Assembly: GCA_019217005.1 (NCBI GenBank)
Contig: JAHBNG010000042.1
Coordinates: forward strand, 1 to 64,000
Source: Chloroflexi bacterium TSY
GTDB lineage: Bacteria; Chloroflexota; Anaerolineae; Caldilineales; Caldilineaceae
DNA length: 64,000 nucleotides
Direction of reading: 5' to 3'
The notes under the pieces are model-generated. The model searched no databases and had not been told where the DNA came from. It was given only the letters and a program-made list of their open reading frames with translations. This document shows, one piece after another, positions 17,782 to 27,695 of the stretch. Position numbers and translations under genes: made by a program. The first letter of the stretch is position 1, and each line of letters begins with the position of its first letter.

Positions 17782-18951
17782 ATGCTCCAAATCGGCATTA
17801 TTGGATATGGCAAACGCGTCTCAAATATGGCTAAGGCAATGAATATGTTTCGGATTCCCTACCGAGTGGCAGCAATTGCCGACCCGCGCACAGAGGAGAT
17901 CCGTATCGGCGGTGATTCCTTTGTTGCCGATGCCAGCTTCTATCAAACGGCAGATGAACTCGTCGCCAATGCGCATGATTTGGATGGCATCATGATCGGG
18001 ACGCGTTGCCTCCTCCACACCGAGATGGCGTGCAAAGTTGCGCCGACAGGGCTGCCGCTCTTTCTAGAGAAGCCCGTCGCGATTACGTTTGAGCAAGTGA
18101 AACGCTTGTCCGAGACATATCAAGATGTGACAACACCAACTGTTGTCTCGTTTCCATTGAGACTGAGTCCAGTTCTGCAAAAAGTCAAGGAGATTGTGGA
18201 TTCAGGTCAGATTGGAACGGTTGAGAACATCGTTGCATGGTGTAATGTTCCATATGCCATCACCTATTATCGAAGCTGGCATCGCAACTATGAGGAGAAT
18301 GGCGGTCTGTTCCTGCAGAAAGCGACGCACGATCTCGACTATGTCAACTATCTGCTTGGACAACGGCCAAAGTGGATCAGTGCCATGAAAGCGCTGCGGG
18401 TCTTTGGAGGCGACATGCCTTTTGACTTGGAGTGTCAAGATTGTCAGTTGCGGGAAAGCTGTCCAGAAAGTCCTTTTGTGCGCTTTCGTTCTGGATTTGA
18501 AGGTGAGGCAGTGGATTTTCCAGAAAACCGTCAATATTGCGTGTTTGCTGAAGGGTTCAAGCACGAAGACATGGGCAGTTGTCTGATTGAGTATGAGAAT
18601 GGCGTTCAGGTCTCTTATACCCAAAATTTTTTCACGCGCTATAATGCCGCCCAACGAGGTGCCCGCCTATATGGATACCGAGGTACAATCGAGTTTGATT
18701 GGTATCGTAATCAGATTAAAGTCTTTAGCCACACCGCACCCACAGTCGACACCATTGATTTCACAGGCGATATGCCCCACTTCGGAGGTGACCGAGAGCT
18801 CTGCTACGACTTTCTGATGGCCATGCGCGATGGGGCCGCGTCTCGCAGCCCGATTAAAGCAGGGATCCTGAGCGCCTTGACCTGTTTATGGGCGCGAAAA
18901 GCAGCTGATACGCGACAGGTTTGTGAGGTGAAGATGCCAACGCGCGTATGA
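17782..18951 (+). CDS. Gfo/Idh/MocA-family oxidoreductase
   Basis: 389 residues. N-terminal Rossmann fold for NAD(P) (LQIGIIGYGKRVSNMAKAM), the conserved EKPVAI motif (FLEKPVAIT, about residue 95), and HDLDYVNYLLG of the catalytic/substrate domain. A cysteine-rich insertion CQDCQLRESC (about residue 216) is common in some subfamilies and may bind metal. These enzymes oxidise or reduce sugars, inositols or related compounds; the substrate is unknown. It begins with ATG 2 bp after the preceding secreted-protein gene. Confidence 0.9.
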   Translation: MLQIGIIGYGKRVSNMAKAMNMFRIPYRVAAIADPRTEEIRIGGDSFVADASFYQTADELVANAHDLDGIMIGTRCLLHTEMACKVAPTGLPLFLEKPVAITFEQVKRLSETYQDVTTPTVVSFPLRLSPVLQKVKEIVDSGQIGTVENIVAWCNVPYAITYYRSWHRNYEENGGLFLQKATHDLDYVNYLLGQRPKWISAMKALRVFGGDMPFDLECQDCQLRESCPESPFVRFRSGFEGEAVDFPENRQYCVFAEGFKHEDMGSCLIEYENGVQVSYTQNFFTRYNAAQRGARLYGYRGTIEFDWYRNQIKVFSHTAPTVDTIDFTGDMPHFGGDRELCYDFLMAMRDGAASRSPIKAGILSALTCLWARKAADTRQVCEVKMPTRV

Positions 18952-19080
18952 ACTAGCTCTTTTTATTGACGTAGTGCGTATTGCGTGATACTTGCTATCG
19001 GTCTACTCGCGCTGAATGAAGCTTGTTGATGCTTATGTTTCTCGTATCTCTGAGATCTAGCAGCACAACAGACCGCTGAT

Positions 19081-19239
19081 CTCTTGATCATGTTTGATGA
19101 TGGCGGCACACCTCTGTCGAACTACATGCGTTTGGTTGAGCATGAGGCTCACCATCAGGGGCAATTGATCAATTTTATCTATGCCCACGATTTACCGATT
19201 CCCTTTAGTTGGGTGGATAAGTGGGCATTGTCGCGCTAA
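19081..19239 (+). pseudogene. DinB-like protein remnant (C-terminus only)
   Basis: A short open frame translates to LVEHEAHHQGQLINFIY..DLPIPFSWVDKWAL, which matches the last helix and metal-binding His region of DinB-superfamily proteins (HxxHHxGQL). The N-terminal two thirds are missing, and no ribosome-binding site is visible. Confidence 0.6.
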
Positions 19240-19276
19240 ACTACGGACTTTAGGAACGGATTGAGTGCGAGCGTCT

Positions 19277-19434
19277 CCCAAAGTGTGTAAATGCAGCTGA
19301 TTCTCTGACTAAGTGCTTATCCGAAAAGTTCTGTGGCGGTGCATTCTCGCTCGAGAAGCTGGTCGAACTCACAACCACTTTTCGGATAGGTTCTAAGCGG
19401 CGCCCATTTACATACTTTGTGGTACACACTCGAT
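19277..19434. repeat. Palindromic repeat with a second palindrome nested inside
   Basis: Outer arms CCCAAAGTGTGTAAATG (19277-19293) and CATTTACATACTTTG (19405-19419) followed by TGGTACACAC belong to the palindromic family seen elsewhere. Inside, TATCCGAAAAG (19318-19328) is exactly complementary to 19378-19388, an unrelated ~75-bp hairpin that appears to have inserted in the loop. Confidence 0.65.
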
Positions 19435-19488
19435 TGAGTAGATGAGATGATTGGTCCTTGGGCGTTGACTCCGATTTGGATGAGCTCT

Positions 19489-20283
19489 TTATGCGTTAGT
19501 CTCGCTCCTCAATTCACTTCCAAATTTTTGGGTAAATCGTTCTGTAATCTGCCACAGCTCTTCCGTTAGGTGTTCTTTCACTTTATCGAGGAGATAAGAG
19601 GAGAGCGGACCGTAATAGGCTTCTGAAATGCCCCCCGTGATGCAAGCCAATGTATCGCTATCACCACCGAGTGAGATCGCATTGCGGATCGCATCCTCGT
19701 ACGAGTCCGATTCTAAGAAGGCAATGATAGCCTCTGGGACTGTCCCCTGGCATGAAACATCAAACTGATAAGATGGTCTGATCTCTTTGACCGTGCGATC
19801 GAGATGATAACCGAATCGGTCGGCTATCTCCCTTTGAATCAACACCTTGTCTTGTGTTGTCCTGGCCAAGAAGATGCTCAACGCTGTCGCTTGCGCACCC
19901 TTGACGCCTTCTGGATGATTGTGCGATATCTCCGCTGTTAGAGCAGCCTCTTTGAGGACGGTATCAATTGTATCGAAGGCAAATCCGACTGGGCTGACTC
20001 GCATTGCTGCGCCATTTCCCCAACTGTTGTAGGGTTTGGGATCCGTGGACCGAAGCCAATGAATAAAGGACCCACCGTAGCCAGCATTTGGATATTGTCT
20101 ACCAATTTCCCACACAGTCTTTTGGTAGTTTCGGTCGTCCAAGATGGCTTTGGCGATGGCAACGGTCAGAACAGAATCGTCTGTGAAGCGACACCGTGGA
20201 TGGAAAAGAGGAAACTCTTTTGTTTTGATTGGATAGTGTTCGTAAATTGAACCAATGATATCACCGACAATCGCACCGATCAT
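19489..20283 (-). CDS. ADP-ribosylglycohydrolase family protein (DraG/ARH-like)
   Basis: 264 residues, the normal length for a compact DraG-type enzyme. Di-metal ligands appear in FTDDSVLT (N-terminal) and GGDSDTLACITGG (C-terminal), the diagnostic motifs. Known members remove ADP-ribose from proteins or small molecules, but many members near sugar-catabolic genes have unknown substrates. Its ATG overlaps the stop of the upstream dehydratase gene by 4 bp, implying an operon and coordinated expression. Confidence 0.9.
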   Translation of the reverse strand: MIGAIVGDIIGSIYEHYPIKTKEFPLFHPRCRFTDDSVLTVAIAKAILDDRNYQKTVWEIGRQYPNAGYGGSFIHWLRSTDPKPYNSWGNGAAMRVSPVGFAFDTIDTVLKEAALTAEISHNHPEGVKGAQATALSIFLARTTQDKVLIQREIADRFGYHLDRTVKEIRPSYQFDVSCQGTVPEAIIAFLESDSYEDAIRNAISLGGDSDTLACITGGISEAYYGPLSSYLLDKVKEHLTEELWQITERFTQKFGSELRSETNA

Positions 20284-21353
20284 ATAGCACTTCCTACCAT
20301 CGTCTCATTTAAGTGAACACCAAAGCCTGGTTCATCGCTGAGGCTCAAGTATCCATTCACAGGTTTTGGTTCGCCAATCCAAAGTGGTTCGAGTTGACTG
20401 TCTCGTTTTCCCGGGAGGAGTTCGGCCAATTTATCGCAGGCTGTGGCGGCGATGACGTGTAGACCCCACACTTCGCCGCCACGATGGAGGACGACTTGAG
20501 CGTTTGCCGCTTGTGCTTGTTCGATGATGCGTAGGGTGGCTGTGATGCCGCCGCACCATGTGACGTCGGGCTGCCAGATGTCGAGCGCGTTTGTGCGAGC
20601 GATGTCAGCAAAACCATGATGGGTAAATTCGTGTTCGCCACCTGCTAGCAAGATTGGCTTGATTGTTTCGCGTAGTGATGATTGCGCCGCAAGTTGATCG
20701 GGCGTAGTGACATCTTCAAACCAATAGATATTGAAGTCGGCCAATTGATTTGCCATGTCGCGCGTCACGTTTTCATCCCATGATAGATAGCAATCGAACA
20801 TCAAAAGAGCGTTCGGGCCAAGCGCATTTCGGGCGTGTTCTGCCATCTGGATGGCCTTATCAGTATCTGCTGGACTTTCCCAACGATGGGGGAGTTTGTG
20901 CGCAGTGTAGCCCAGCTCAGCATACCATCCAGAATCAAGTCCGCTCGCATAGGCGCGGATCTTTTCTTGTTGTAACTCACGATTCTGTATTTGCTCGATC
21001 AGGCGATAGACTGGCCTCTTTTCCGCTTTACCCAATAGATCCCACAGTGCAAGATCCAATCCACTGAGGGCCATCATCGCAATCCCTTTGCGTCCATAGG
21101 GGACAGAGGCAAAATAGAGATCGTCCCAGATTTTGGCAATGTCATCGATCCGTTCAATGGAACGTCCGATCACAAGTTCACGGAAATGGCCGTTAATGAT
21201 GGGGAGTGAAGCTTGACCTCCGCCTCCATATCCAAAACCAGCAATACCCACGTCTGTCTCGACGCGTACGACAATTTGCCAAAGATGAGGTCGCCATCCC
21301 CCCAAAGTTTGCGGATAGTTTGGATAAATGGCCCTGATATCTGTGATCTTCAT
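20280..21353 (-). CDS. Enolase-superfamily dehydratase, L-rhamnonate-dehydratase-like
   Basis: 357 residues. The Mg ligands are visible in LMFDCYLSW (Asp), IYWFEDV (Glu) and LAGGEHEFTHHGF (Glu), followed by DIWQPDVTWCGGIT and a VVLHRGGEVWGLH end-strand His. The GGEHE..HHGF and WCGG pattern is closest to L-rhamnonate dehydratases as I know them. It would dehydrate a sugar acid to a 2-keto-3-deoxy acid. It is followed with overlap by an ADP-ribosylglycohydrolase and preceded, 6 bp away, by a permease gene. Confidence 0.85.
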   Translation of the reverse strand: MKITDIRAIYPNYPQTLGGWRPHLWQIVVRVETDVGIAGFGYGGGGQASLPIINGHFRELVIGRSIERIDDIAKIWDDLYFASVPYGRKGIAMMALSGLDLALWDLLGKAEKRPVYRLIEQIQNRELQQEKIRAYASGLDSGWYAELGYTAHKLPHRWESPADTDKAIQMAEHARNALGPNALLMFDCYLSWDENVTRDMANQLADFNIYWFEDVTTPDQLAAQSSLRETIKPILLAGGEHEFTHHGFADIARTNALDIWQPDVTWCGGITATLRIIEQAQAANAQVVLHRGGEVWGLHVIAATACDKLAELLPGKRDSQLEPLWIGEPKPVNGYLSLSDEPGFGVHLNETMVGSAI

Positions 21354-21359
21354 AAGATT

Positions 21360-23579
21360 TCACTCGCTCATAACTCGGCCAACTAACGCCTTCACTGCAT
21401 GGTGTCGCTTAACGACAATGACAGAGCATTTGGCGTGTCGGGCCACTGTTTCGGGGATACTTCCAAAGAGGATCTGGCGGGTGAAGCTGTCTCGTGTTGC
21501 GCCGATGACGACAGCATCGTATCCCTCAGTCTCTTCTAAAATACCGTCCTCGATCGAAGGATTGGGAATGATCTTGGTCTCTATGTCTGTCACCTGTGTA
21601 ATCCGCTCCTTGATCAGATCGAGCCGCTCGCGAACAGGTTCAATCTCCTCTTGACTTTGATTTGGCGGAAGAATACTACACAATGTCAATGAACTATCTA
21701 GCGAGTCTGCCATCAGCGCAGCATATTCTGCCGCCCGACGAGCGTGTTCACCATCTGCGGTGGGTAGCAATATACGGCGGAACGGTTGACCGTTGCTTGC
21801 CAACTTGACCAGCATGATATCCGTGCGTGCGTGGGTAACAACATCATCTGTCACTCGGCCCAAGATACGTTGAGCAGTGGATGTATGTCCTTTCCATCCA
21901 AGCACAATGAGATCGCAATGTCGACTGCGACTCGTCTCCAAAATTGCTCGTGCTGTGTTGTATCCAACGCGAACCAGTGAGCTGATTGGTACACCATGTT
22001 CTAGGTCGCGTGAGCGAGCAGTTTCGAGAATCCGTCGTTCTTCTTCGACACTGGATTCGACCAGCGCCGGTGGCAACTGCTCGGGAACGAGAGCCACGCA
22101 CAAGGCAATAATCTCGCCACGACGTGGTGCAGCGACAGATGCCGCCAAGTCGATCAATGGTTTGACATTATCTGGATTGGCAATCGGGACCAAGACGCGG
22201 AAACCTCCTTTTGTGGGGGCCGACTGCTCGAGCGCGACATGTGAGGGCTGGCCTGGCAGCTCCTGTGCTTCATCTTGTGTACCTTTCCAAACTAGATATC
22301 CAGCAAAACCCAACAGCAAACTGAGTGCAGCCAAGACAGCCGGAATGAGATGACCCTGTTGAATAATCTGGATCAGCAGATAGATGTTGGCCAAAATGCC
22401 CAACAGAGGCAGCAAGGGGACGAGTGGTACGCGAAAAGGTCGCTCAATATCTGGATACTTGCGTCGGTGCTGGATCAGAGCCGCGTTGACCAAAATCAGA
22501 GCCGTCAACAAGATGCTGTCAGCAAAGTGAGCCAGATCTTCTAGAGGTAAAAGGAGCGCTGAGCTACCAATTCCGGTTCCGACCAACAGGAGAGAAATTA
22601 CGGGTGTTCGCGTCTGGGCATTGATTGCACCGATCTCACGTGGTAAATGTCCCAGTTGACTCATGGCAAGGGCAACGCGCGATCCAGCCATAATAGATGC
22701 ATTTGAAGCCGAGATCATGGAAAAGAGGGCACCACCTACGATCACCATGCCGCCTATCGGGCCCAAGAAATTTGTGGCTGCCGTCCCCATGGCCGATTCT
22801 GAATACTCGGTCAGGTTAGCTGAGACCACGACCAAAACAACCAAAGTGTAGAGCAGCGTCACAATCCCCATCGAAATGAATATCGCTCGTGGAATGGTTT
22901 TGGTCGGGTTCTTTACTTCCCCTGCCGAAGCAGCGATGGCCGAAAAGCCAAAGAAGGTAATAAAGACCAGTGCTGCTGTGCTGCCTAGCTTCAAGACATC
23001 CGTGCTGAACTTCTCAACAAGCAACTCGGTATCAACTTCGCTCAGCCCACCTAAGATGAACCAAAGTAACAGGAGCACCTTGCCGATGGTTACGACAACC
23101 TGAAACGATCCGCTCTCTTTGGTACCCTTTATATTGAGCAGTGTGAGCGCAGCCACTGCTACCAGACCCGCAAACATTTCGACAGGGGCATGCCAGATAA
23201 ATTCGTTGAAATAGCTTGATAGGCTGGCAATATAAAACCCACACGATGCGACGTACCCAAGCAGCAGACACCAACCAACCATGTAGGCCAAAGGTGCCGC
23301 AAAGGTTCTACGGGCATACAAATAACCCTCTCCCGACTCGGGATAGATTGATGTAAATTCACAATAGGTGAGGGCTGTAAATGTGGCGACAATCGCGGCT
23401 AACAGAAAGGCTGCAATCGCCCCCGAACCTACTTTGGCCACGGCCAACCCAGACAGAGTAAAGATACCAGCCGCAATCATCGTGCCAACGCCGATAGCGA
23501 GGGCAGATGTCAACCCCAAATCACGGCTAAGTCCAGCATGTATCTCCATCTCTTGTGTTGATTTTGACTGCTCTTCCAT
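21360..23579 (-). CDS. APC-family amino-acid permease with two C-terminal universal-stress domains
   Basis: 739 residues. Residues ~15-430 form about 12 transmembrane helices with the APC signature near the start (LTSALAIGVGTMIAAGIFTL). The cytoplasmic C-terminus holds two UspA-like domains: ~450-590 (FRVLVPIANPDN...IVLGWKGH...DDVVTHARTDIMLVK) and ~600-730 (FRRILLPTADGEHA...VVIGATRDS..QILFGSIPETVARHAKCSVIVVK). The GS/G-x9-GS nucleotide-binding loop is best kept in the second. Transporter-USP fusions are known for APC and CPA families. It probably imports an amino acid or related compound under control of the USP domains. Confidence 0.9.
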   Translation of the reverse strand: MEEQSKSTQEMEIHAGLSRDLGLTSALAIGVGTMIAAGIFTLSGLAVAKVGSGAIAAFLLAAIVATFTALTYCEFTSIYPESGEGYLYARRTFAAPLAYMVGWCLLLGYVASCGFYIASLSSYFNEFIWHAPVEMFAGLVAVAALTLLNIKGTKESGSFQVVVTIGKVLLLLWFILGGLSEVDTELLVEKFSTDVLKLGSTAALVFITFFGFSAIAASAGEVKNPTKTIPRAIFISMGIVTLLYTLVVLVVVSANLTEYSESAMGTAATNFLGPIGGMVIVGGALFSMISASNASIMAGSRVALAMSQLGHLPREIGAINAQTRTPVISLLLVGTGIGSSALLLPLEDLAHFADSILLTALILVNAALIQHRRKYPDIERPFRVPLVPLLPLLGILANIYLLIQIIQQGHLIPAVLAALSLLLGFAGYLVWKGTQDEAQELPGQPSHVALEQSAPTKGGFRVLVPIANPDNVKPLIDLAASVAAPRRGEIIALCVALVPEQLPPALVESSVEEERRILETARSRDLEHGVPISSLVRVGYNTARAILETSRSRHCDLIVLGWKGHTSTAQRILGRVTDDVVTHARTDIMLVKLASNGQPFRRILLPTADGEHARRAAEYAALMADSLDSSLTLCSILPPNQSQEEIEPVRERLDLIKERITQVTDIETKIIPNPSIEDGILEETEGYDAVVIGATRDSFTRQILFGSIPETVARHAKCSVIVVKRHHAVKALVGRVMSE

Positions 23580-23603
23580 TCGATTCCCTTCTGACAGTTT
23601 GTT

Positions 23604-24113
23604 TCAGATCTGCAATGCCATGATAAAATCATCCAGATATTCTCGATTGTGATAGATTGCGCGTTTTCTGCGACCTTCTACTTGAAAACCAAACTTTTCA
23701 TAGAGATGAATAGCCACCCTGTTGCGCGCGTACACCTTGAGTTCAATACGCTTTACGATGGTCGACGGTTTCGCCCATGCAATCGCAGCTTCCATCAGTT
23801 GCCCACCAATGCCTTGCCCACGCCAGCTGCGCTGAATGGAAATACCAAGTTCGGTCGCGTGGCGCATTGCTTGGCGTTTGCCACCGCGGCAGCTCAAATG
23901 CCCCACGATTTGGCCTCTATGCTCTGCAACCAGAAAGAGCGAATTGTCTGAGTCGGCGATCTCTTGGATAATCTGCTCTTCCTCCGCGACAGTCATCGTG
24001 AATTCTTCTGCTTGGAGCGGCACATCGATATCGGGTTCTGCCGCTATCTGTCGAACATGTTCAATAAGAGCGGCTGCATCTGTTGTTTGAGCTTCGCGGA
24101 TGATTATTTGCAT
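23604..24113 (-). CDS. GNAT-family N-acetyltransferase
   Basis: 169 residues. The acetyl-CoA pyrophosphate loop RSWRGQGIGGQLM (Q/RxxGxG/A) and the C-terminal KVYARNRVAIHLYEKFGFQVEGRRK are typical of RimI/ribosomal-type and general GNAT enzymes. The substrate is not predictable. It lies 24 bp upstream of the permease-USP gene on the same strand. Confidence 0.9.
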   Translation of the reverse strand: MQIIIREAQTTDAAALIEHVRQIAAEPDIDVPLQAEEFTMTVAEEEQIIQEIADSDNSLFLVAEHRGQIVGHLSCRGGKRQAMRHATELGISIQRSWRGQGIGGQLMEAAIAWAKPSTIVKRIELKVYARNRVAIHLYEKFGFQVEGRRKRAIYHNREYLDDFIMALQI

Positions 24114-24277
24114 TGAGGAAAGTTTCGAAAGTAAATGACTATGTATCGAGCGTATTGTGTTCCATTCGGCAGGCGCAGGACAAAGTTGCGTATTGCGTGA
24201 AACTGGTTGAGAAATTGGTTTGGCTGCAAAGATCAGTTATGGCAACTCTCCTCAGTTGAGGGTTCTCCACTGTCGGA

Positions 24278-25426
24278 TTACGACACGCTGAAACCATTTG
24301 TTTCGATGGCTTTGGCGAAGAGATCTTCGTCGAGGTTTAGACCGAAGCCAGGAACGTTTGGTACAAGTACTTCTCCATTTTCGACTTTGTAAGCAGAACC
24401 GTCCAGACCGGGTGTCGTAACTTCATCCCACTCGACAAAGGTAAAGTTGTCAACCGCCCCAGCCAGATGACCAGAGATGTAGTTCCCAACATGACGACCG
24501 TAGTGATGTGGGGCGGTGCGCACGTTCCACGTATCTAACTTGGTCCCTGTTGCAATCCAATCAGCCAGACCATAGCCAAAGATGTCATACTGAATCACTT
24601 TGACAAGCTCCTGCTCTGCCCAATTCAACAATAGCGGCGCAGCTAATCCTTCGCCATCGGCAATGAGGACGGACAGATTCTGTTGCTCGATCCACTCGCG
24701 CAAATCTTCGTAGAGGATCGGATCCTCATGAAAAGCCTCCTCGACCCAGAAGAGATTGCAGTCTGCTGTCTCTGCAAGAACGCGTTTTGTGATGTTGAGG
24801 TTATAGCCATTGTTGGCATCGATCAAAATGGTACAATCCGGACCGACAGCTGTGCGTACTGCCTGAATGACAGCCACATCGCGGCGAGTTCCCTCTTCAA
24901 GCGGCATATGACGCGCACCGCGGCCAACCTTGATCTTAAAGGAGCGGTGGTTGTGCGCATAGCCATAGCGCGCTTCATCCGCTATCAGGCTTGCTGCCTC
25001 TTCATGGCTTGAGAGGTGTAGGTCGTCGATATAGAGTGATGTATCGTAGCAGGGAACGCGAAATGGTTCACCAACTGTTTTTTCCACAGAGGCCGCAGCG
25101 AGTTGATAGACTGGCTGATCAGCCTGCTGACCAGCTAGATCCCAAAGCGCGAATTCGATGGCTTTGGCTTTTTCATTTAGCTGAGGGAGTTGACCTTTTT
25201 CAAGGCGCAACAAATTGCTCATTGGCTGACCGACCAGCGCTTGTGCATCCTCTTTTGTTGTACGACAAGGGCCAAAACCGCTGCTGCCGTCATCGGCCGT
25301 GATGCGTGCAAGAGGTACTTGGACAGTCTGGCCGTGGATGGCGAGACGCGAGTTACAGCCTGCCTCGCGTGGGCGCGTCCCCTCCAGATTTGCCCATTCG
25401 ATGGATTGGATTTTGGTGTTGTTCAT
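24278..25426 (-). CDS. Enolase-superfamily (mandelate racemase/muconate lactonising) protein
   Basis: 382 residues from the ATG at 25426; an upstream in-frame start at 25474 would add an unlikely basic leader. The catalytic FKIKVG lysine motif, DANNGYN (Asp ligand), LFWVEEAF (Glu) and IADGEG (third ligand region) are present. The C-terminal APHHYGRH resembles sugar-acid dehydratases. The specific substrate is unknown. It is a second, distinct family member beside the rhamnonate-dehydratase-like gene, suggesting a region devoted to sugar acids. Confidence 0.85.
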   Translation of the reverse strand: MNNTKIQSIEWANLEGTRPREAGCNSRLAIHGQTVQVPLARITADDGSSGFGPCRTTKEDAQALVGQPMSNLLRLEKGQLPQLNEKAKAIEFALWDLAGQQADQPVYQLAAASVEKTVGEPFRVPCYDTSLYIDDLHLSSHEEAASLIADEARYGYAHNHRSFKIKVGRGARHMPLEEGTRRDVAVIQAVRTAVGPDCTILIDANNGYNLNITKRVLAETADCNLFWVEEAFHEDPILYEDLREWIEQQNLSVLIADGEGLAAPLLLNWAEQELVKVIQYDIFGYGLADWIATGTKLDTWNVRTAPHHYGRHVGNYISGHLAGAVDNFTFVEWDEVTTPGLDGSAYKVENGEVLVPNVPGFGLNLDEDLFAKAIETNGFSVS

Positions 25427-25539
25427 GGAAAACCTTAGGCCCTTACGGGAACAATATTGACAAAAACCTGTCACTTTCTTGTTTCGGGATCATTCACAAT
25501 TGACAATTGATCGTTGACTATTGACAATTAGCCAAGTTC

Positions 25540-26460
25540 TTATGGCAGTAGACTCTTGCGCACTTTGCAGATCATCGTATACGCTGGATCAAACATATTC
25601 CCCAGATCGTACTCGACCGCTTGGCCCATAAAGATGTGGGCACCAAGCTTGTCAAAGCCATAATCGGTCTGGAGCCAGCGCAACATCTCAGTGGTGGCGT
25701 GTTGCGTGGCCTGATCTAATGGTCGCGCGTTACCAGCCGTGAAGATATAATCACTATTTTCGCCTCGCGGCCATCCGCTCTCTTTGCCCTGTAATAACTG
25801 TACCGTGAACTGCACATCCATCGAGATCTCGATGCCCGTGCCCACAATTTCGCCATCACCTTGGAGCGCATGACCATCTCCCAAATGAAAGAGTGCACCC
25901 GGTGCGAAGACTGGAAAGTAGGCTGTCATGCCTGAAACATAGCCGTTGTAATCCATGTTGCCGCCATGTTCAGCTGAGGTTGCTGTGGAGATAGCCTGTC
26001 CACGAAGAGGGGCGACACCAAAACAGCCCAACATTGGTTTGAGAGGCAGCGAAAAGCCGCTCAGACTCGTGGCTGGCTCTTCGAGCGTCGCTCTACCTGA
26101 ACTCAAGTCAATCCGCCACGTGGCTAAGGGACTTTCATCATCGTCGGGCCAAGGCAGTTCAGGTACATAATCGGGATCAACTACGTTCGCCGCCACCATC
26201 TTGCGCGTCCAGCCCGTGGCGCGATTGGGCACGATGCTATCTAAATGGACGGCGAGGGTATCACCCGGTTCGGCACCTTCGACGAAAAACGGACCGGTCA
26301 TAGGGTTGCCGCGGGGCGTGATGGATTGACCCGTTGCATCTGCACCGCCTGCATCGACTGTTGTGGTAATCACAGTATCTCCATCGGCGATCTGTAAGAC
26401 CGGTTCATGCCAGCCGATTGTTGTATGGTAATGAGTGGGTTGAAAATGGTGTGTGGTCAT
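25540..26460 (-). CDS. Acetamidase/formamidase family protein
   Basis: 306 residues. Motifs of the family include GNPMTGPFFVEGAEPGDTL, MLGCFGVAP, HGGNMDYNGYVSGMTAYFPVFAPGALFHLGDGHALQGDGE. It hydrolyses short amides to ammonia and the acid; natural substrate unknown. The stop is followed by AATTGACAATT-type short repeats (about 25497-25530). Upstream lies an IS701-like element only about 45 bp away, so its native promoter may be displaced. Confidence 0.92.
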   Translation of the reverse strand: MTTHHFQPTHYHTTIGWHEPVLQIADGDTVITTTVDAGGADATGQSITPRGNPMTGPFFVEGAEPGDTLAVHLDSIVPNRATGWTRKMVAANVVDPDYVPELPWPDDDESPLATWRIDLSSGRATLEEPATSLSGFSLPLKPMLGCFGVAPLRGQAISTATSAEHGGNMDYNGYVSGMTAYFPVFAPGALFHLGDGHALQGDGEIVGTGIEISMDVQFTVQLLQGKESGWPRGENSDYIFTAGNARPLDQATQHATTEMLRWLQTDYGFDKLGAHIFMGQAVEYDLGNMFDPAYTMICKVRKSLLP

Positions 26461-26549
26461 TGGATTCTCCTTCGTTGCATGGCCTAGGTGTCTAATTAAC
26501 TATCTCGATAGTTGTATTTTGAGCAGGTGCCAGATTTGACAAAGTCAAA

Positions 26550-27623
26550 TTAAGCAGAGCAGACCTGCCGTTTGGCGAAAAGGGTAGCGAAGACCTCCGC
26601 AATCTCCTGTCCGTCATTCAAGGCATCATGAGCCGTCAAGATGAGATCTTGAATCAGTGACTGAGTTTGCTGCCGGGTAGCCTCACCAAGGGATTTGCTG
26701 GGCGAGAATTGAGTTTTAGCCAATGATGGTCCCAAACAATCAAGGTGCAAGAGAGAATAAGCCACGAAGACCAGAGACCAATGTTTTTGAAAGGCGTGGG
26801 CAGTTCGCATGCAATATTCATCAAGACCAAGCAGTTGTTTACCATCCTGATAAACCGTCTCGATAGGCCAACGAAGCAGGTAAATCGAGAGAATGCGTTT
26901 GGCATTACAGTCGGTGCGATTGGTCACTAAAACGGCATAATTGTCTTGCAATTCAGGATTATCAAAACTAATCACGATGCGTACCTTGCCGATAGAAGGG
27001 ATACGCACAGTCATGGTAAAGGTGTAGTAAGTACGACCATCAATGGTGACAGGCTTGTAGGCATTCTGGGGGATGTAGGGGACCAACTCTTTGACTTTAA
27101 TATGTGGCCCCTCGAAAGTTATCGGCTGACCATCTTCATCCCGCAAACGAAAACTATTTGTCTCCAGATTGCGATTGCACTTCAAGATGCTGATCCAATC
27201 TTTATTCAGACGATCGAGTACAGCTAGAAAATCTGGAGCGAGATACCAACCATCGAAGAGAGCCCAACCAAAGATAAGGGTTCGTTCAACAGCTTTTTCA
27301 ACCAGTTCACTGGCAATGGTTATCTTGGTCTTAAACGCTTCGTCTCGCTCTCGAAAGGCGGGGTCAGTTAATAGGTGGCTATCCACTCGTTTATGAAAAG
27401 CGGTTCGTTCTTTCTTTTTCTTGGGAATCTCGGTCACTGGGAAATGTTTTTCCACAAATGCTTCCCAGTCGGTAAACTCTTCGTACCGTCGGTAGATACT
27501 TGCATCGACCGGAAAACGGATAGCGCCACTGACATAGTGACTTGTGACTAAGTTATGAGCCAGTGGATGCTGACCATTGCTATGATTGTAGTGGGTGTCG
27601 ATATACTCGAACAGACTTCCCAC
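26550..27623 (-). CDS. IS701-like transposase, catalytic part
   Basis: Contains FGWALFDGWYLAPDFL (second Asp) and the Y-R-E-K signature YLLRWPIETVYQDGKQ of the IS4/IS701 group, with DEYCMRT downstream. The true gene starts upstream: DDTLCEH just before the first Met here is out of frame with the N-terminal fragment, so this frame is not complete by itself. Confidence 0.85.
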   Translation of the reverse strand: MGSLFEYIDTHYNHSNGQHPLAHNLVTSHYVSGAIRFPVDASIYRRYEEFTDWEAFVEKHFPVTEIPKKKKERTAFHKRVDSHLLTDPAFRERDEAFKTKITIASELVEKAVERTLIFGWALFDGWYLAPDFLAVLDRLNKDWISILKCNRNLETNSFRLRDEDGQPITFEGPHIKVKELVPYIPQNAYKPVTIDGRTYYTFTMTVRIPSIGKVRIVISFDNPELQDNYAVLVTNRTDCNAKRILSIYLLRWPIETVYQDGKQLLGLDEYCMRTAHAFQKHWSLVFVAYSLLHLDCLGPSLAKTQFSPSKSLGEATRQQTQSLIQDLILTAHDALNDGQEIAEVFATLFAKRQVCSA

Positions 27624-27695
27624 ATGTTCACATAGTGTATCGTCAATCGCTAATACCGATTCTGACTCTGAACGTTGGTATTGTGCTGTCTCTGA

